Positions 36,428 to 44,958 of a DNA stretch of 64,000 nt are shown here, piece after piece; the first letter of the stretch is position 1, and each line of letters opens with the position of its first letter. The translations under genes and the position numbers were made by a program. The stretch comes from Paenibacillus tritici (lineage in GTDB: Bacteria; Bacillota; Bacilli; Paenibacillales; Paenibacillaceae), in contig NZ_JABMKX010000013.1 in the NCBI RefSeq assembly GCF_013204885.1, positions 179,297 through 243,296 of the forward strand, written 5' to 3'. The notes beneath the pieces were generated by a model. The model saw only the letters and a list, made by a program, of their open reading frames with translations, made no database searches and had not been told where the DNA came from.

Positions 36428-37750
36428 CTATTTTCTCTTGCGCATCATATCAAAATAAGCAACCGGCTGATCGACCTTCATCCGCACCCGCTGCAGCGGA
36501 TGGCGGGCAACCTCCAGCGGATTACCCGCCTCATCCCACAGCTCGCCTACGGTCTGCTTGAAGAAGGTATCGTCTGGTCCGAAGAATTCGACTTCCTGTC
36601 CCGGCTTGAAGTTATTGCGCTGCTGAACGAGCGCCATCCCCGTCTCAGCATCATATTCCAGCACCAGACCAGCAAAGTCGTAAGGAGCAGCTTTCTCCTC
36701 CGGCTCATAAATGTGATCCTCATGGTCCGGTGTGTCGTAGAAGAATCCTGTATTCAGCGGACGGTTAGCCGCCTTCTGCAGCTCCTCCAGCCACTCCGGC
36801 TTCAGCACATACCCTTCCGGGTCTGCCATATAAGCATCAATGGCTTTGCGGTAGGCGTTCACTACAGTAGCCACGTAGTGAATCGACTTCATCCGGCCCT
36901 CAATCTTGAAGCTGTCTATTCCGGCCTCGATCAGGTCAGGGATACTCTCCAGCATACATAAATCCTTCGATCCCATGGTAAACGGATTATCCTCAGGCTG
37001 ATGCAGCGGCAACTGCGTTACTCCAGGCTGCAGGGCCTGCGGCGCTTCCGCCTGATCCTCTTCGGATACCCAGTTCCCTTCCGGACGGGCATCTTCAAAC
37101 AGATCATATTTCCAGCGGCAGGATTGGCAGCAGCCCCCGCGGTTGGAGTCACGGTCTGTGAAGTGATTGGACAATACACAACGTCCGGAGTAAGAGGAGC
37201 ACATGGCCCCGTGGATGAAGCTCTCAATCTCAATATCCACATGCTGCTTGATCTCGGCAATCTCCTCCAGGCTGGTCTCCCGGCCTAATACTACCCGGGG
37301 CAGTCCTTCCTGCTTCCAGAAAGATACCGCCTGCCAGTTGAGCGTGGATTGCTGGGTGCTTAGATGCACCTCAAGGCCCGGTACCAGGCGGAGGGCGGTG
37401 TCCACAATTACCGGATCGGCTACAATAATAGCTGCAATCCCGGCCTCATATAAATTACGCAGGTATTCTTCAATCCCCGCGATATCTTCATTGTGAGCAT
37501 AGATGTTCGTCGCAACGAATACTTTGGCGCCATATTTCTTCGCAAATTCAACGCCCTCGCGCATTTCCTCGAAGGTAAAGTTATCTGCCCCCGAGCGCAG
37601 GCCGTATTTCTGGCCTCCAATATATACTGCATCCGCACCATAGTGTACGGCGAATTTCAATTTCTCCAGATTCCCTGCCGGAGCCAGGAGCTCCGGTTTG
37701 TCCAGACGGTAACGTTTGCCTTTGAATTGAGGCTTGGTCATGGTTCCCAT
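36428..37750 (-). CDS. trhP2: U32 family protein, YrrO/TrhP2-like (tRNA hydroxylation)
   Basis: A 440-residue U32 family member. The signature ESFIHGAMCSSYSGRCVLS and the cysteines in GGCCQSCRWKYDL give the four-Cys set that is thought to hold an iron-sulfur cluster. In B. subtilis YrrO acts with YrrN in prephenate-dependent 5-hydroxylation of U34 in tRNA; older annotation calls it a collagenase-like protease. AGGAG precedes the ATG by 8 bases. It is separated from trhP1 by the third structured repeat. Confidence 0.88.
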   Translation of the reverse strand: MGTMTKPQFKGKRYRLDKPELLAPAGNLEKLKFAVHYGADAVYIGGQKYGLRSGADNFTFEEMREGVEFAKKYGAKVFVATNIYAHNEDIAGIEEYLRNLYEAGIAAIIVADPVIVDTALRLVPGLEVHLSTQQSTLNWQAVSFWKQEGLPRVVLGRETSLEEIAEIKQHVDIEIESFIHGAMCSSYSGRCVLSNHFTDRDSNRGGCCQSCRWKYDLFEDARPEGNWVSEEDQAEAPQALQPGVTQLPLHQPEDNPFTMGSKDLCMLESIPDLIEAGIDSFKIEGRMKSIHYVATVVNAYRKAIDAYMADPEGYVLKPEWLEELQKAANRPLNTGFFYDTPDHEDHIYEPEEKAAPYDFAGLVLEYDAETGMALVQQRNNFKPGQEVEFFGPDDTFFKQTVGELWDEAGNPLEVARHPLQRVRMKVDQPVAYFDMMRKRK

Positions 37751-37777
37751 TTCCTGTTCTCCTCTCTGTGTCTCATC

Positions 37778-37978
37778 TTGTTAAAAAGCTTGCGAAGCTT
37801 GCATACCGATGATAAACGCTGCTGCGGTGAATTTGGACTTTCGGCCGCTGTTAGGTTTGAATTTCCCAATTATAATCCGCTGTCAGCGGTTGAAATTCAA
37901 ACCTAAAGGCGGACGCTATCGCTCCTGCAGTTCCAAATTCCCCTCCGCTGCTACCCATCTCGATGGTAAAGTTAACAA
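37778..37978. repeat. Structured intergenic repeat, copy 3 (divergent)
   Basis: About 201 bp with TTGTTAA/TTAACAA at the ends. It shares GGACTTTCGGCCGCTGTT and the AGTTCCAAATTCCCCTCCGC region with the other copies. The long stem has a different sequence (left arm begins TTAGGTTTGAATTTC) yet pairs perfectly over 15 bases, and the nested CCGCT/AGCGG stem is kept. It is inserted between two genes that normally form one operon. Confidence 0.72.
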
Positions 37979-38012
37979 CCCATTTTAAAGAGCTGAGACA
38001 AACCCTTTTATA

Positions 38013-38945
38013 TTAATATACCTGTTCTTTGTAGAAGAAGCCGAACGACAGTTCACGCTCAGGGTCCTGCAACGCCCGGACCTCCTCCAGCCAAGCTTCA
38101 TCATAAGCATATTCCGCCGGATCAGCGGCGTATAAGTCAATAGCATGACGATAAGCCTTAACGACAGCCACGTTGTAGGCCGCAGGCTTCAGCAGTCCCT
38201 CAATCTTCAGGCTATGCACACCGGCCTTGAGCAGGAAATGGAGATCCTCCAGAATACAAATATCATCTGAGCTCATAATATGCGTTCCGTTCTCATCCTC
38301 ATAAATCGGGAATTTCTCATTCGGACGCTCCGCTTCAATCAGGAACAGCCCGCGCTCCTTGCCCAGGCTTCCGCCATCACTCGGACGGCCCTGATGGGAC
38401 ATATAACTGGCTACCAGCTTACGCTTGGAATGATAGATATTGGTCATGCCATGCACCTGCACCTGGGCTTCCACTTCCAAATGAGGCACCATCTCCGTCA
38501 TTTCATCCATATTGAGCTCACGTGCCAGCACGACCCGCGAAGCTCCCTTGCTGCCCCAATAATTGGCTGTAGCATAGTTGGTGGACGTCATTTCCGCATT
38601 CCAGTGCAGCTTCATTCCCGGCGCTTCCGCCTTCACTGCCGCAAGAACGGCGGGATCACCGAACTCTACCCCATCGACACCCAGCTCGCTAATGGCCTTC
38701 ACATAAGCCGGAAGCTCCTCCAGCATCGTATTGGGAATCAGTCCGTTTATACTTCCGTATACCTTGGCGCCCCGGGCATGTGCGAGCTTGACCACTGCCG
38801 CCGTATCCTCCAGCGTAAAATGCCCGGCAAGCCGCATGCCGAAGCGGTCATCACCGATCAGCAGCGCATTCGCTCCTGCCGTTAGCAGGGCAGCAGCTTC
38901 TTCCAGAGAAGCCGCTGTAACCAGCAGCTCCGGTGTGTTATTCAT
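38013..38945 (-). CDS. trhP1: U32 family protein, YrrN/TrhP1-like
   Basis: A 310-residue U32 paralogue that matches B. subtilis YrrN in length and gene position. It has the U32 core (EAQVQVHGMTNIYHSKRKLVASYM and LEDLHFLLKAGVHSLKIEGLLKP) but lacks the cysteines seen in its partner, so it is probably the non-cluster subunit. It is expected to work with TrhP2 in tRNA 5-hydroxyuridine formation. GGAGGT lies 6 bases before the ATG. It starts 47 bases after mltG; the methyltransferase gene yrrM that lies here in B. subtilis is missing. Confidence 0.87.
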   Translation of the reverse strand: MNNTPELLVTAASLEEAAALLTAGANALLIGDDRFGMRLAGHFTLEDTAAVVKLAHARGAKVYGSINGLIPNTMLEELPAYVKAISELGVDGVEFGDPAVLAAVKAEAPGMKLHWNAEMTSTNYATANYWGSKGASRVVLARELNMDEMTEMVPHLEVEAQVQVHGMTNIYHSKRKLVASYMSHQGRPSDGGSLGKERGLFLIEAERPNEKFPIYEDENGTHIMSSDDICILEDLHFLLKAGVHSLKIEGLLKPAAYNVAVVKAYRHAIDLYAADPAEYAYDEAWLEEVRALQDPERELSFGFFYKEQVY

Positions 38946-38992
38946 TGTGTTACCTCCTGTGTGTAGCGCATCCCTACTATTGTAGCGGGTTC

Positions 38993-40039
38993 TTAGGGAT
39001 TTTGTTTGCTTTTTTGAATATTGGCTAAATGTTCCTTGTAGGTCCTGGCAAATAAATGCCCCTGTGACCCGTCTTTCTTAGTGACATAGAAGAAATAATC
39101 CGATACCTCCGGAGTCATCGCTGCTTCAATGGAGGCAAGGCCGGGGCTGCTGATCGGTCCAGGCGGGAGTCCTGCCTGCTTATACGTATTATAAGGGCTG
39201 TCCACCTTCAGATCCTTCTCATACAGCCGCTCTTTCTGCTTGTCCAGCAAATATTGAACCGTAGCATCTATCTCCAGCTTCTGCCCTTTGTCCAGTCTGT
39301 TATAGATAATACCGGCAACCAGCGGGCGTTCCTTATCCACCACAACCTCACGCTCCACCAGTGAAGCTACGGTCAGCAGTTCATGGAGGGTGAGTCCGCG
39401 GTTCGCCAGCTTTGCTTTCCATTCAGGAATCGTATCCAGCTTCTTCACCAGCTGATCCAGCATGGCTTCAATAACCTCCTGCGGAGTGCTGTCCTTAACC
39501 AGCTCATAGGTTTCCGGGAACAGATATCCCTCCAGACGATGGCGCAGCTGCGGGTTGGACGGGATTTCCAGCAGGCTTACAGCCTCCAGGCCCTCACCGG
39601 AATCCATCAATTTCAGGAAAACCTCCGGCTTCTGGTTCCAAGCAGCAGCCAGCTTCTCTGCCACTTGGGTTACTGTATACCCTTCAGGGATCGTGAATGT
39701 AACCATCTCTTCCTTCACGACGTCTCCGGCATTCATCCGGCTGATCAGGGTGTCGTACGAGTCGCCGGGACTTACATTATACGTTCCAGCCTTGAAGCTG
39801 GAGCCCTCCTGGACCCATTTCAGATACCCTTTGAAAAACAGGCTGTTCTTGATAATTCCCTCTTGCTCGAGCAGGTCAGCGATTTGCGAGCTGCCCATAC
39901 CCTTCTCTATCGTAACCGTTACAGGCGGCCCTGCGGGCTCTACCGGCTGCATTCCATTCCAAATATACCATGCTCCTCCTCCTGCGGCAGCCGCCAGGAC
40001 CAGGATTAAGATAAGCACAGTGCGGATCACGGCTTTCAA
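38993..40039 (-). CDS. mltG: Endolytic murein transglycosylase MltG (YceG-like)
   Basis: A 348-residue protein with one N-terminal membrane segment (VLILILVLAAAAGGGAWYIW), a LysM-like region (TVTIEKGMGSSQIADLLEQEGII) and a catalytic domain with Glu in TVASLVEREVVVDKERPLVAGIIYNRL. It cleaves nascent glycan strands during cell-wall synthesis. The start is TTG 40039, with GAGG upstream. It follows the terminator of the DUF1292 genes and so may have its own promoter. Confidence 0.93.
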   Translation of the reverse strand: MKAVIRTVLILILVLAAAAGGGAWYIWNGMQPVEPAGPPVTVTIEKGMGSSQIADLLEQEGIIKNSLFFKGYLKWVQEGSSFKAGTYNVSPGDSYDTLISRMNAGDVVKEEMVTFTIPEGYTVTQVAEKLAAAWNQKPEVFLKLMDSGEGLEAVSLLEIPSNPQLRHRLEGYLFPETYELVKDSTPQEVIEAMLDQLVKKLDTIPEWKAKLANRGLTLHELLTVASLVEREVVVDKERPLVAGIIYNRLDKGQKLEIDATVQYLLDKQKERLYEKDLKVDSPYNTYKQAGLPPGPISSPGLASIEAAMTPEVSDYFFYVTKKDGSQGHLFARTYKEHLANIQKSKQNP

Positions 40040-40136
40040 ATATTACGCCTCACTTTCCGACTATAAAGTATAAATTTGTATTGTCCAAAATTCAACTTAT
40101 TTTTTCAGCATAAACTAGAATCCCTTATCCTTAAAC

Positions 40137-40170
40137 AAAAAGAGCGCGGAAAAATTCCGCCCTCTTCCGT
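40137..40170 (-). terminator. Rho-independent terminator after the DUF1292 genes
   Basis: On the minus strand AAGAGGGCGGAA pairs with TTCCGCGCTCTT (two mismatches) and is followed by a T-rich run ending TTTTTG. It lies 31 bases past the stop codon of the second DUF1292 gene. Confidence 0.78.
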
Positions 40171-40200
40171 ACCCGCTCTAGATTAAGTTGCCGCAGATGC

Positions 40201-40509
40201 TTATTCGCTGTCTTCCGCCGGGAAGGTAAGCTCATCGTACAGCTCGGAAATATTCTCCCACTCATCGTCGTCCATGATGCTCTCCAGCTCGGGAAGTCCG
40301 TCCGGAGAAACTACGATGCGCAGAATTTCCTGCTCCGCAGCTCTTCCCGAACCGCCCAGAACCGCATAAGCACGGTCACCGACAGCAAATTCTGCAATAA
40401 TATCGTAAACGGAAGACTTGCCCTGCTCATCTTCCAGTTCTACTGTTTCTCCGTATACTTCCTTGAGCTTAGAAGTCCATACCGCTTGATCAGCGGAAAA
40501 ATCAGTCAT
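40201..40509 (-). CDS. DUF1292-related acidic protein (second copy)
   Basis: A 102-residue, strongly acidic protein (VELEDEQGKSSVYDIIAEFAVGDRAYAVL). It resembles the upstream DUF1292 protein in length and pattern, including a C-terminal acidic stretch with DDDEWENISELYDELT. GGAGGAG lies 6 bases before ATG 40509, which overlaps the previous gene by 8 bases. The function is unknown. Confidence 0.75.
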   Translation of the reverse strand: MTDFSADQAVWTSKLKEVYGETVELEDEQGKSSVYDIIAEFAVGDRAYAVLGGSGRAAEQEILRIVVSPDGLPELESIMDDDEWENISELYDELTFPAEDSE

Positions 40510-40810
40510 TCTCTGCTCCTCCATCCAGCTCGTCAACCAAAGTATTGAAGGTCTCTTCTACGATGGCCCATTCCTCGTCATTCTCAATCATGAAGAGCTG
40601 CAGATCGTCGCCGTCTTCCTCGTAACGGAACGCGTAGACCTCATCTGTCTCCTCATCCTCGGAATCGAGTGGAACCACCATCATATACTTGGCATCCGAT
40701 CCGTCGACTTCAAACTTCATGATGACCTCGAATTCCTCTTCATTACCTTCCTCATCGGGAATATAGATAATTTCCGGTTCCTCTTCTTGGCCGATCTGTT
40801 CGTTTGTCAT
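40502..40810 (-). CDS. DUF1292 protein (YrzB-like)
   Basis: A 102-residue acidic protein with the DUF1292 pattern EIIYIPDEEGNEEEFEVIMKFEVDGSDAKYMMVVPLD followed by ENDEEWAIVEETFNTL. It corresponds by position to B. subtilis yrzB, next to ruvX. ATG 40810 (MTNEQ) has GAGGGGTG upstream; the frame is open to 40843. The function is unknown, though conservation of the ireB-ruvX-DUF1292 order is wide in Firmicutes. Confidence 0.85.
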   Translation of the reverse strand: MTNEQIGQEEEPEIIYIPDEEGNEEEFEVIMKFEVDGSDAKYMMVVPLDSEDEETDEVYAFRYEEDGDDLQLFMIENDEEWAIVEETFNTLVDELDGGAEND

Positions 40811-40823
40811 ATCCGCACACCCC

Positions 40824-41243
40824 TCACCTTTTACTGTTAGCATCCAAAAAATTTTGCAAAATCAGCGCTGCGGCCATTTTGTCCACAAGCCCCTTGCGTT
40901 TCTTCCGGCTGACGTCCCCATCAATAAGCACCCGCTCAGCAGATACCGTCGTCAGACGCTCATCCCAAAGGTGTACGGGCAAATCAAATTGCTCCCGCAG
41001 CTTGGCAGCGAATTCAATGCAAATTTCACCACGGGGTCCTACTGAGCCGTTCATATTCTTCGGCAGCCCAACGACAATCTCACCGATTTCATGCTCCTTG
41101 ATCAGTTCACGGATACGGTCATATTCGTTGCCGTTTCCGCGCCGCTCAATGGTCTCCAGAGACTGTGCTGTCCATCCGAAAATATCGCTTGTGGCGACAC
41201 CGATTCTGCGGTCGCCGTAGTCCAGTCCCAGCTTCTTCATCAT
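40824..41243 (-). CDS. ruvX: Holliday junction resolvase-like RuvX (YqgF/YrrK)
   Basis: A 139-residue RNase H-fold protein. LGLDYGDRRIGVATSD, EIVVGLPKNMNGSVGPR and HLWDERLTT are the family motifs, and the conserved Asp and Glu residues are present. Members take part in pre-16S rRNA 5'-end maturation. It overlaps ireB by 4 bases (ATGA), which suggests coupling. Confidence 0.93.
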   Translation of the reverse strand: MMKKLGLDYGDRRIGVATSDIFGWTAQSLETIERRGNGNEYDRIRELIKEHEIGEIVVGLPKNMNGSVGPRGEICIEFAAKLREQFDLPVHLWDERLTTVSAERVLIDGDVSRKKRKGLVDKMAAALILQNFLDANSKR

Positions 41244-41515
41244 TTCGGCGGGTCCACCCGGTGATTGGCCAGATAGAAACGGACCAGTTCTTCGATCAGC
41301 TCATCACGCTCTTTTCTCCGGACCAAACTTCTCGCATTGTTGTGGCGCGGAATGTAAGCCGGATCTCCAGACAGAAGATACCCTACGATCTGGTTGATCG
41401 GATGGTATTCTTTCTCCACCAGCGCGTCGTATACGGCGAGCAGTATTTCCTGGGGGGAGGCTTCCTTTTCGTCGCCCTTCACATTGAATTTGACCGTTTT
41501 GTCCATGGAGTCCAT
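41240..41515 (-). CDS. ireB: IreB family regulatory phosphoprotein (YrzL)
   Basis: A 91-residue DUF965 protein (TVKFNVKGDEKEASPQEILLAVYDAL, NQIVGYLLSGDPAYIPRHNNARSLVRRKERDEL). In Enterococcus faecalis IreB is phosphorylated by the Ser/Thr kinase IreK and affects cephalosporin resistance. The N-terminal Thr in DKTVKF is at the position of known phosphorylation. AAGGTG lies 7 bases before the ATG. It is first in ireB-ruvX-DUF1292-DUF1292. Confidence 0.93.
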   Translation of the reverse strand: MDSMDKTVKFNVKGDEKEASPQEILLAVYDALVEKEYHPINQIVGYLLSGDPAYIPRHNNARSLVRRKERDELIEELVRFYLANHRVDPPK

Positions 41516-41850
41516 TTGGTGACACCTTCCTTCTGCAAAATCACCCTACCCGGGCGGCTTCGCAAAGTTGCTGCTGTACAGCTTACTTGCTGCCTTCATC
41601 ATAACATATTCATGCCCTAACGAGGAAATCCTGCCCTGTAAAAGCGCTTTTTTTGGCATTTTGTCTACAAAAACAGATGTTTTTTTGGGTTTTAAGCTAT
41701 TGCAAGCCCCAGGTCAATAATGAATAACCCTCAAAAATATACATTTTGTGAATAAAGCAGCGGCACTGATATAAAGCCCTCAGTACCGCCGTATCTCACC
41801 GTTAATAAATCTTCACAGTTTCTTACAACAATTCAATCACTGAATGACGC
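41516..41850. other. 335-base gap between alaS and ireB
   Basis: No credible gene. It should hold the ireB promoter. A stem GCGG-ACTGA/TCAGT-CCGC with one mismatch at 41760-41789, just past alaS, could be its terminator but has no T-run. A short AAAAGCGCTTTTTTT palindrome lies at about 41639-41653. Confidence 0.5.
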
Positions 41851-44487
41851 TTAAGCCAGTGCAGCTACCAGCTCGGCAGCCTTCTTCAGGGCTTCGTCCA
41901 GCTTGGAGGCATCCTTGCCGCCGGCCTGGGCCATATCCGGACGTCCGCCGCCGCCGCCGCCGCAGACCGCTGCAATCTCTTTGACCAGCTTGCCGGCGTG
42001 GAAGCCCTTCTTGACGAGGTCCTGCGGCACAGCAACCACAAAGTTAACCTTGTCATCCATCACGGCACCGAGTACCAGTACGGCATCCGGAAGCTTGGAC
42101 TTCAGCTCGTCTGCGGTTGAGCGCAGCGCATCAATATTGCCGGCCTGCACGGAGACAGCCAGAAGCTGTGTGCCTCCGCCTACAGTGATCACACTGCTGG
42201 TCAGCTCAGCCGCAAAGGTTGCGCTCAGCTTAGACTGCAGGGATTCGTTCTCACGGCCCAGCTCGCGTACCTGGGCATGCAGGGCTTCGATGCGCTTAGG
42301 CACATCGGTCAGCGAAGATTTCAGCAGCGCTGCCGACTGCTTCAGCAGGTCCAGCTGGCTCTCCGTGAACTGATACGCATAACGTCCGGTCACCGCTTCA
42401 ATCCGGCGCACACCGGAACCGATGCCGCTCTCGCTGAGCAGCTTGAAGATTCCGATCTGCGAGGTATTGGCTACATGGCATCCGCCGCACAGCTCCAGGC
42501 TGTAATCTCCGACCTGAACGACCCTGACCACATTGCCGTATTTCTCTCCGAAGAGCGCCATAGCTCCCATGGCTTTGGCTTCATCAATCGGCTTATTCTC
42601 AATAACTACAGGAAGACTCCGCCAGATCTGGGCATTCACACGCTGCTCGATATCGCTGAGTTCCTCTGGAGTGATAGCTCCAAAATGCGAGAAGTCAAAC
42701 CGCAGGCGTGAGCCTTCTACTAAAGAGCCTGCCTGGTTGACATGGCTGCCCAGCACTTCCTTCAGTGCTTTGTGCAGCAAGTGGGTTGCGGTGTGGTTCT
42801 TCACGATATCCTCACGCTCTGCCCGGTTCACTTCGGCACGGACGGTATCGCCCACCTTCAGATCGCCTGCTTCAACCGTAACGAGGTGAACATGCTGGCC
42901 GTGCGGTGCTTTGAAGAGGCCACTCACCTTAGCTGTCACCGATCCGCCGGTCAGAACTCCGGTGTCGCTGACTTGACCGCCGCTTTCTGCATAGAACGGA
43001 GTCATTTCAAGAATCACCTGGCACTGCGCGCCTTCACTGACGACATCAACAAGTGCGCCGTCAATGACAATCGCCATTACTTTGGACTCTGCTACCGTGT
43101 CATTATATCCAACAAATTCACTTTTAACCGTCAGATCGGCGAGTGCGCCACCTTGAATTTTCATGCTGGCACTGTCTTGACGGGCTGCTCTGGCACGGTC
43201 ACGCTGCTCCTGCATAGCAGCATCGAAGCCCTCGCGGTCTACGGCAAGCCCTTGCTCAGAGGCAAAATCCTCGGTCAGGTCAAACGGGAAACCGTAAGTG
43301 TCATAGAGCTTGAACGCATCGGCGCCGGCAATGGTGCTGAGGCCGTCAGCTTTGGCTCTGGCGCTGATCTCGCCCAGGATAGCCAGACCATCGGACAGGG
43401 TCTCGTGGAAGCGTTCCTCTTCGAGCCGGATGATCTTGGCAATATATTCACGGTTCTCCACCACAGAAGGATAGTACACGCCCATAATCTCGCCGACAGT
43501 CTCGGTCAGCTCATGCAGGAACGGACGGTCCAGCCCCAGCGTCTTCCCATAACGCACGGCACGGCGGAGCAGACGGCGTATAATGTAGCCGCGTCCTTCA
43601 TTGGAAGGAAGCACGCCGTCACCCACTGCGAACGTAACGGTACGTACATGGTCGGCAATGACTTTTAACGCGATATCCTGTTCCACCTGGTCCTTGTAAT
43701 TCACTCCAGCCAGCTTAGCAGTCTTCTGGATGATCGGCTGGAACAGATCGGTATCGAAGTTGGAGTCTACATCCTGCAGAATGGAGGCGAAGCGCTCCAG
43801 ACCTGCGCCGGTATCAATATTCTTATTCGGAAGCGGCGTATAACTGCCGTCCTTATTATGGTTGAACTGTGAGAATACGAGGTTCCATACCTCCAGCCAG
43901 CGTTCATTCTCACCGCCCGGGTACATTTCAGGATCACTCATATCACTGCCGTACGCTTCACCACGGTCATAGAAAATCTCCGAGCATGGTCCGCACGGGC
44001 CTTCGCCGATATCCCAGAAGTTCTCGTCGCCCAGCTTGATGATGCGTTCTGCGGGCAGACCGACTTTCTCGTTCCACAGCTTGAACGCTTCTTCGTCCTC
44101 GGCATATACGGTAACAGAGATCCGTTCGCCGTCGAAGCCGATCCATTCCTTGCCGGTCAGGAACTCCCAAGCCCAGGTAATGGCCTCTTCCTTGAAGTAA
44201 TCTCCGATGGAGAAGTTACCTAGCATCTCAAAAAAAGTGTGGTGACGGCGCGTCTTGCCCACGTTCTCAATATCATTGGTACGGATACATTTCTGCGAAT
44301 TGGTCAGGCGGGGATTCTCAGGAATCTCCCGGCCGTCGAAGTACGCCTTCAGCGGCGCCATGCCTGCGTTAATCCACAGCAGCGATGGGTCATTGTGCGG
44401 CACGAGGGATGCACTCGGCTCAATGCGGTGACCTTTACTCTCAAAAAACTGCAGCCATTTGGAACGGATTTCACTTGCTTTCATCAT
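41851..44487 (-). CDS. alaS: Alanyl-tRNA synthetase
   Basis: An 878-residue class II synthetase. The aminoacylation core holds HTFFEMLGNFSIGDYFKEEA and the motif 3 region with GAGLERF; the editing domain has HTATHLLHKAL, and the zinc-binding C-x-G-C-H motif is in LELCGGCHVAN. The C-terminal C-Ala domain ends in CGGGGGGRPDMAQAGG. GGAG 6 bases before ATG 44487 supports that start; ATG 44484 is the alternative. Expression is controlled by a T-box leader directly upstream. Confidence 0.97.
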   Translation of the reverse strand: MMKASEIRSKWLQFFESKGHRIEPSASLVPHNDPSLLWINAGMAPLKAYFDGREIPENPRLTNSQKCIRTNDIENVGKTRRHHTFFEMLGNFSIGDYFKEEAITWAWEFLTGKEWIGFDGERISVTVYAEDEEAFKLWNEKVGLPAERIIKLGDENFWDIGEGPCGPCSEIFYDRGEAYGSDMSDPEMYPGGENERWLEVWNLVFSQFNHNKDGSYTPLPNKNIDTGAGLERFASILQDVDSNFDTDLFQPIIQKTAKLAGVNYKDQVEQDIALKVIADHVRTVTFAVGDGVLPSNEGRGYIIRRLLRRAVRYGKTLGLDRPFLHELTETVGEIMGVYYPSVVENREYIAKIIRLEEERFHETLSDGLAILGEISARAKADGLSTIAGADAFKLYDTYGFPFDLTEDFASEQGLAVDREGFDAAMQEQRDRARAARQDSASMKIQGGALADLTVKSEFVGYNDTVAESKVMAIVIDGALVDVVSEGAQCQVILEMTPFYAESGGQVSDTGVLTGGSVTAKVSGLFKAPHGQHVHLVTVEAGDLKVGDTVRAEVNRAEREDIVKNHTATHLLHKALKEVLGSHVNQAGSLVEGSRLRFDFSHFGAITPEELSDIEQRVNAQIWRSLPVVIENKPIDEAKAMGAMALFGEKYGNVVRVVQVGDYSLELCGGCHVANTSQIGIFKLLSESGIGSGVRRIEAVTGRYAYQFTESQLDLLKQSAALLKSSLTDVPKRIEALHAQVRELGRENESLQSKLSATFAAELTSSVITVGGGTQLLAVSVQAGNIDALRSTADELKSKLPDAVLVLGAVMDDKVNFVVAVPQDLVKKGFHAGKLVKEIAAVCGGGGGGRPDMAQAGGKDASKLDEALKKAAELVAALA

Positions 44488-44514
44488 GTACAGCTCCCGT
44501 CTCTTCATTTAAAT

Positions 44515-44800
44515 GCAAAAAACGCCCCTGAATTAGATTCAGGGACGATGATTATCGCGGTACCACCCTGGTTATCGTCCTGATCCGTAAAAAACGGACA
44601 ACTGCAGACGATCGCCTTGTGCGGCTGTTAACGGGCGCCCCCGGCGGGGTTGTCCCCGCACTCCGAAAGTAGCTTTCTGCCGGCCTGACTTCCAGGTTCT
44701 CACACCCGATGCGGACCATCCGCAAAGGAACCTGTTCTCTGATGGAGCCATTCTCCGGCGTACTTGTTTTCATCAACGTTTTATCCGATTTGCTTTTTAA
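44515..44800 (-). promoter_or_regulatory. T-box riboswitch leader of alaS
   Basis: The T-box sequence AGGGTGGTACCGCG (complement of 44556-44569) is exact. Downstream a terminator stem CCCTGAA/TTCAGGG with six T (44517-44546) competes with the antiterminator. The upstream half, with AGTA, GAGAA-like and AGAGA-like segments near 44725-44775, fits Stem I; GCC at the expected specifier region is an Ala codon, but I could not place the specifier with certainty. Uncharged tRNA-Ala would turn on alaS. Confidence 0.92.
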
Positions 44801-44807
44801 CATTTCA

Positions 44808-44836
44808 AGTATAGCCAGCGGGTGGTTTTCTGTCAA
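44808..44836 (-). promoter_or_regulatory. SigA promoter of alaS
   Basis: A consensus TTGACA (complement of 44831-44836) and TATACT (complement of 44808-44813) are separated by exactly 17 bases, immediately upstream of the T-box leader. Confidence 0.85.
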
Positions 44837-44958
44837 TCTTGGGTAGGGAAATTCTCAAGCATAAAAACACCAAGCCATTTAAGTCAAAATGAAGTAAGCT
44901 GATTAATAATCAATTTGTAATTTATTACTTCAAGAAAACACAGAAATTAGGAGGCAAC

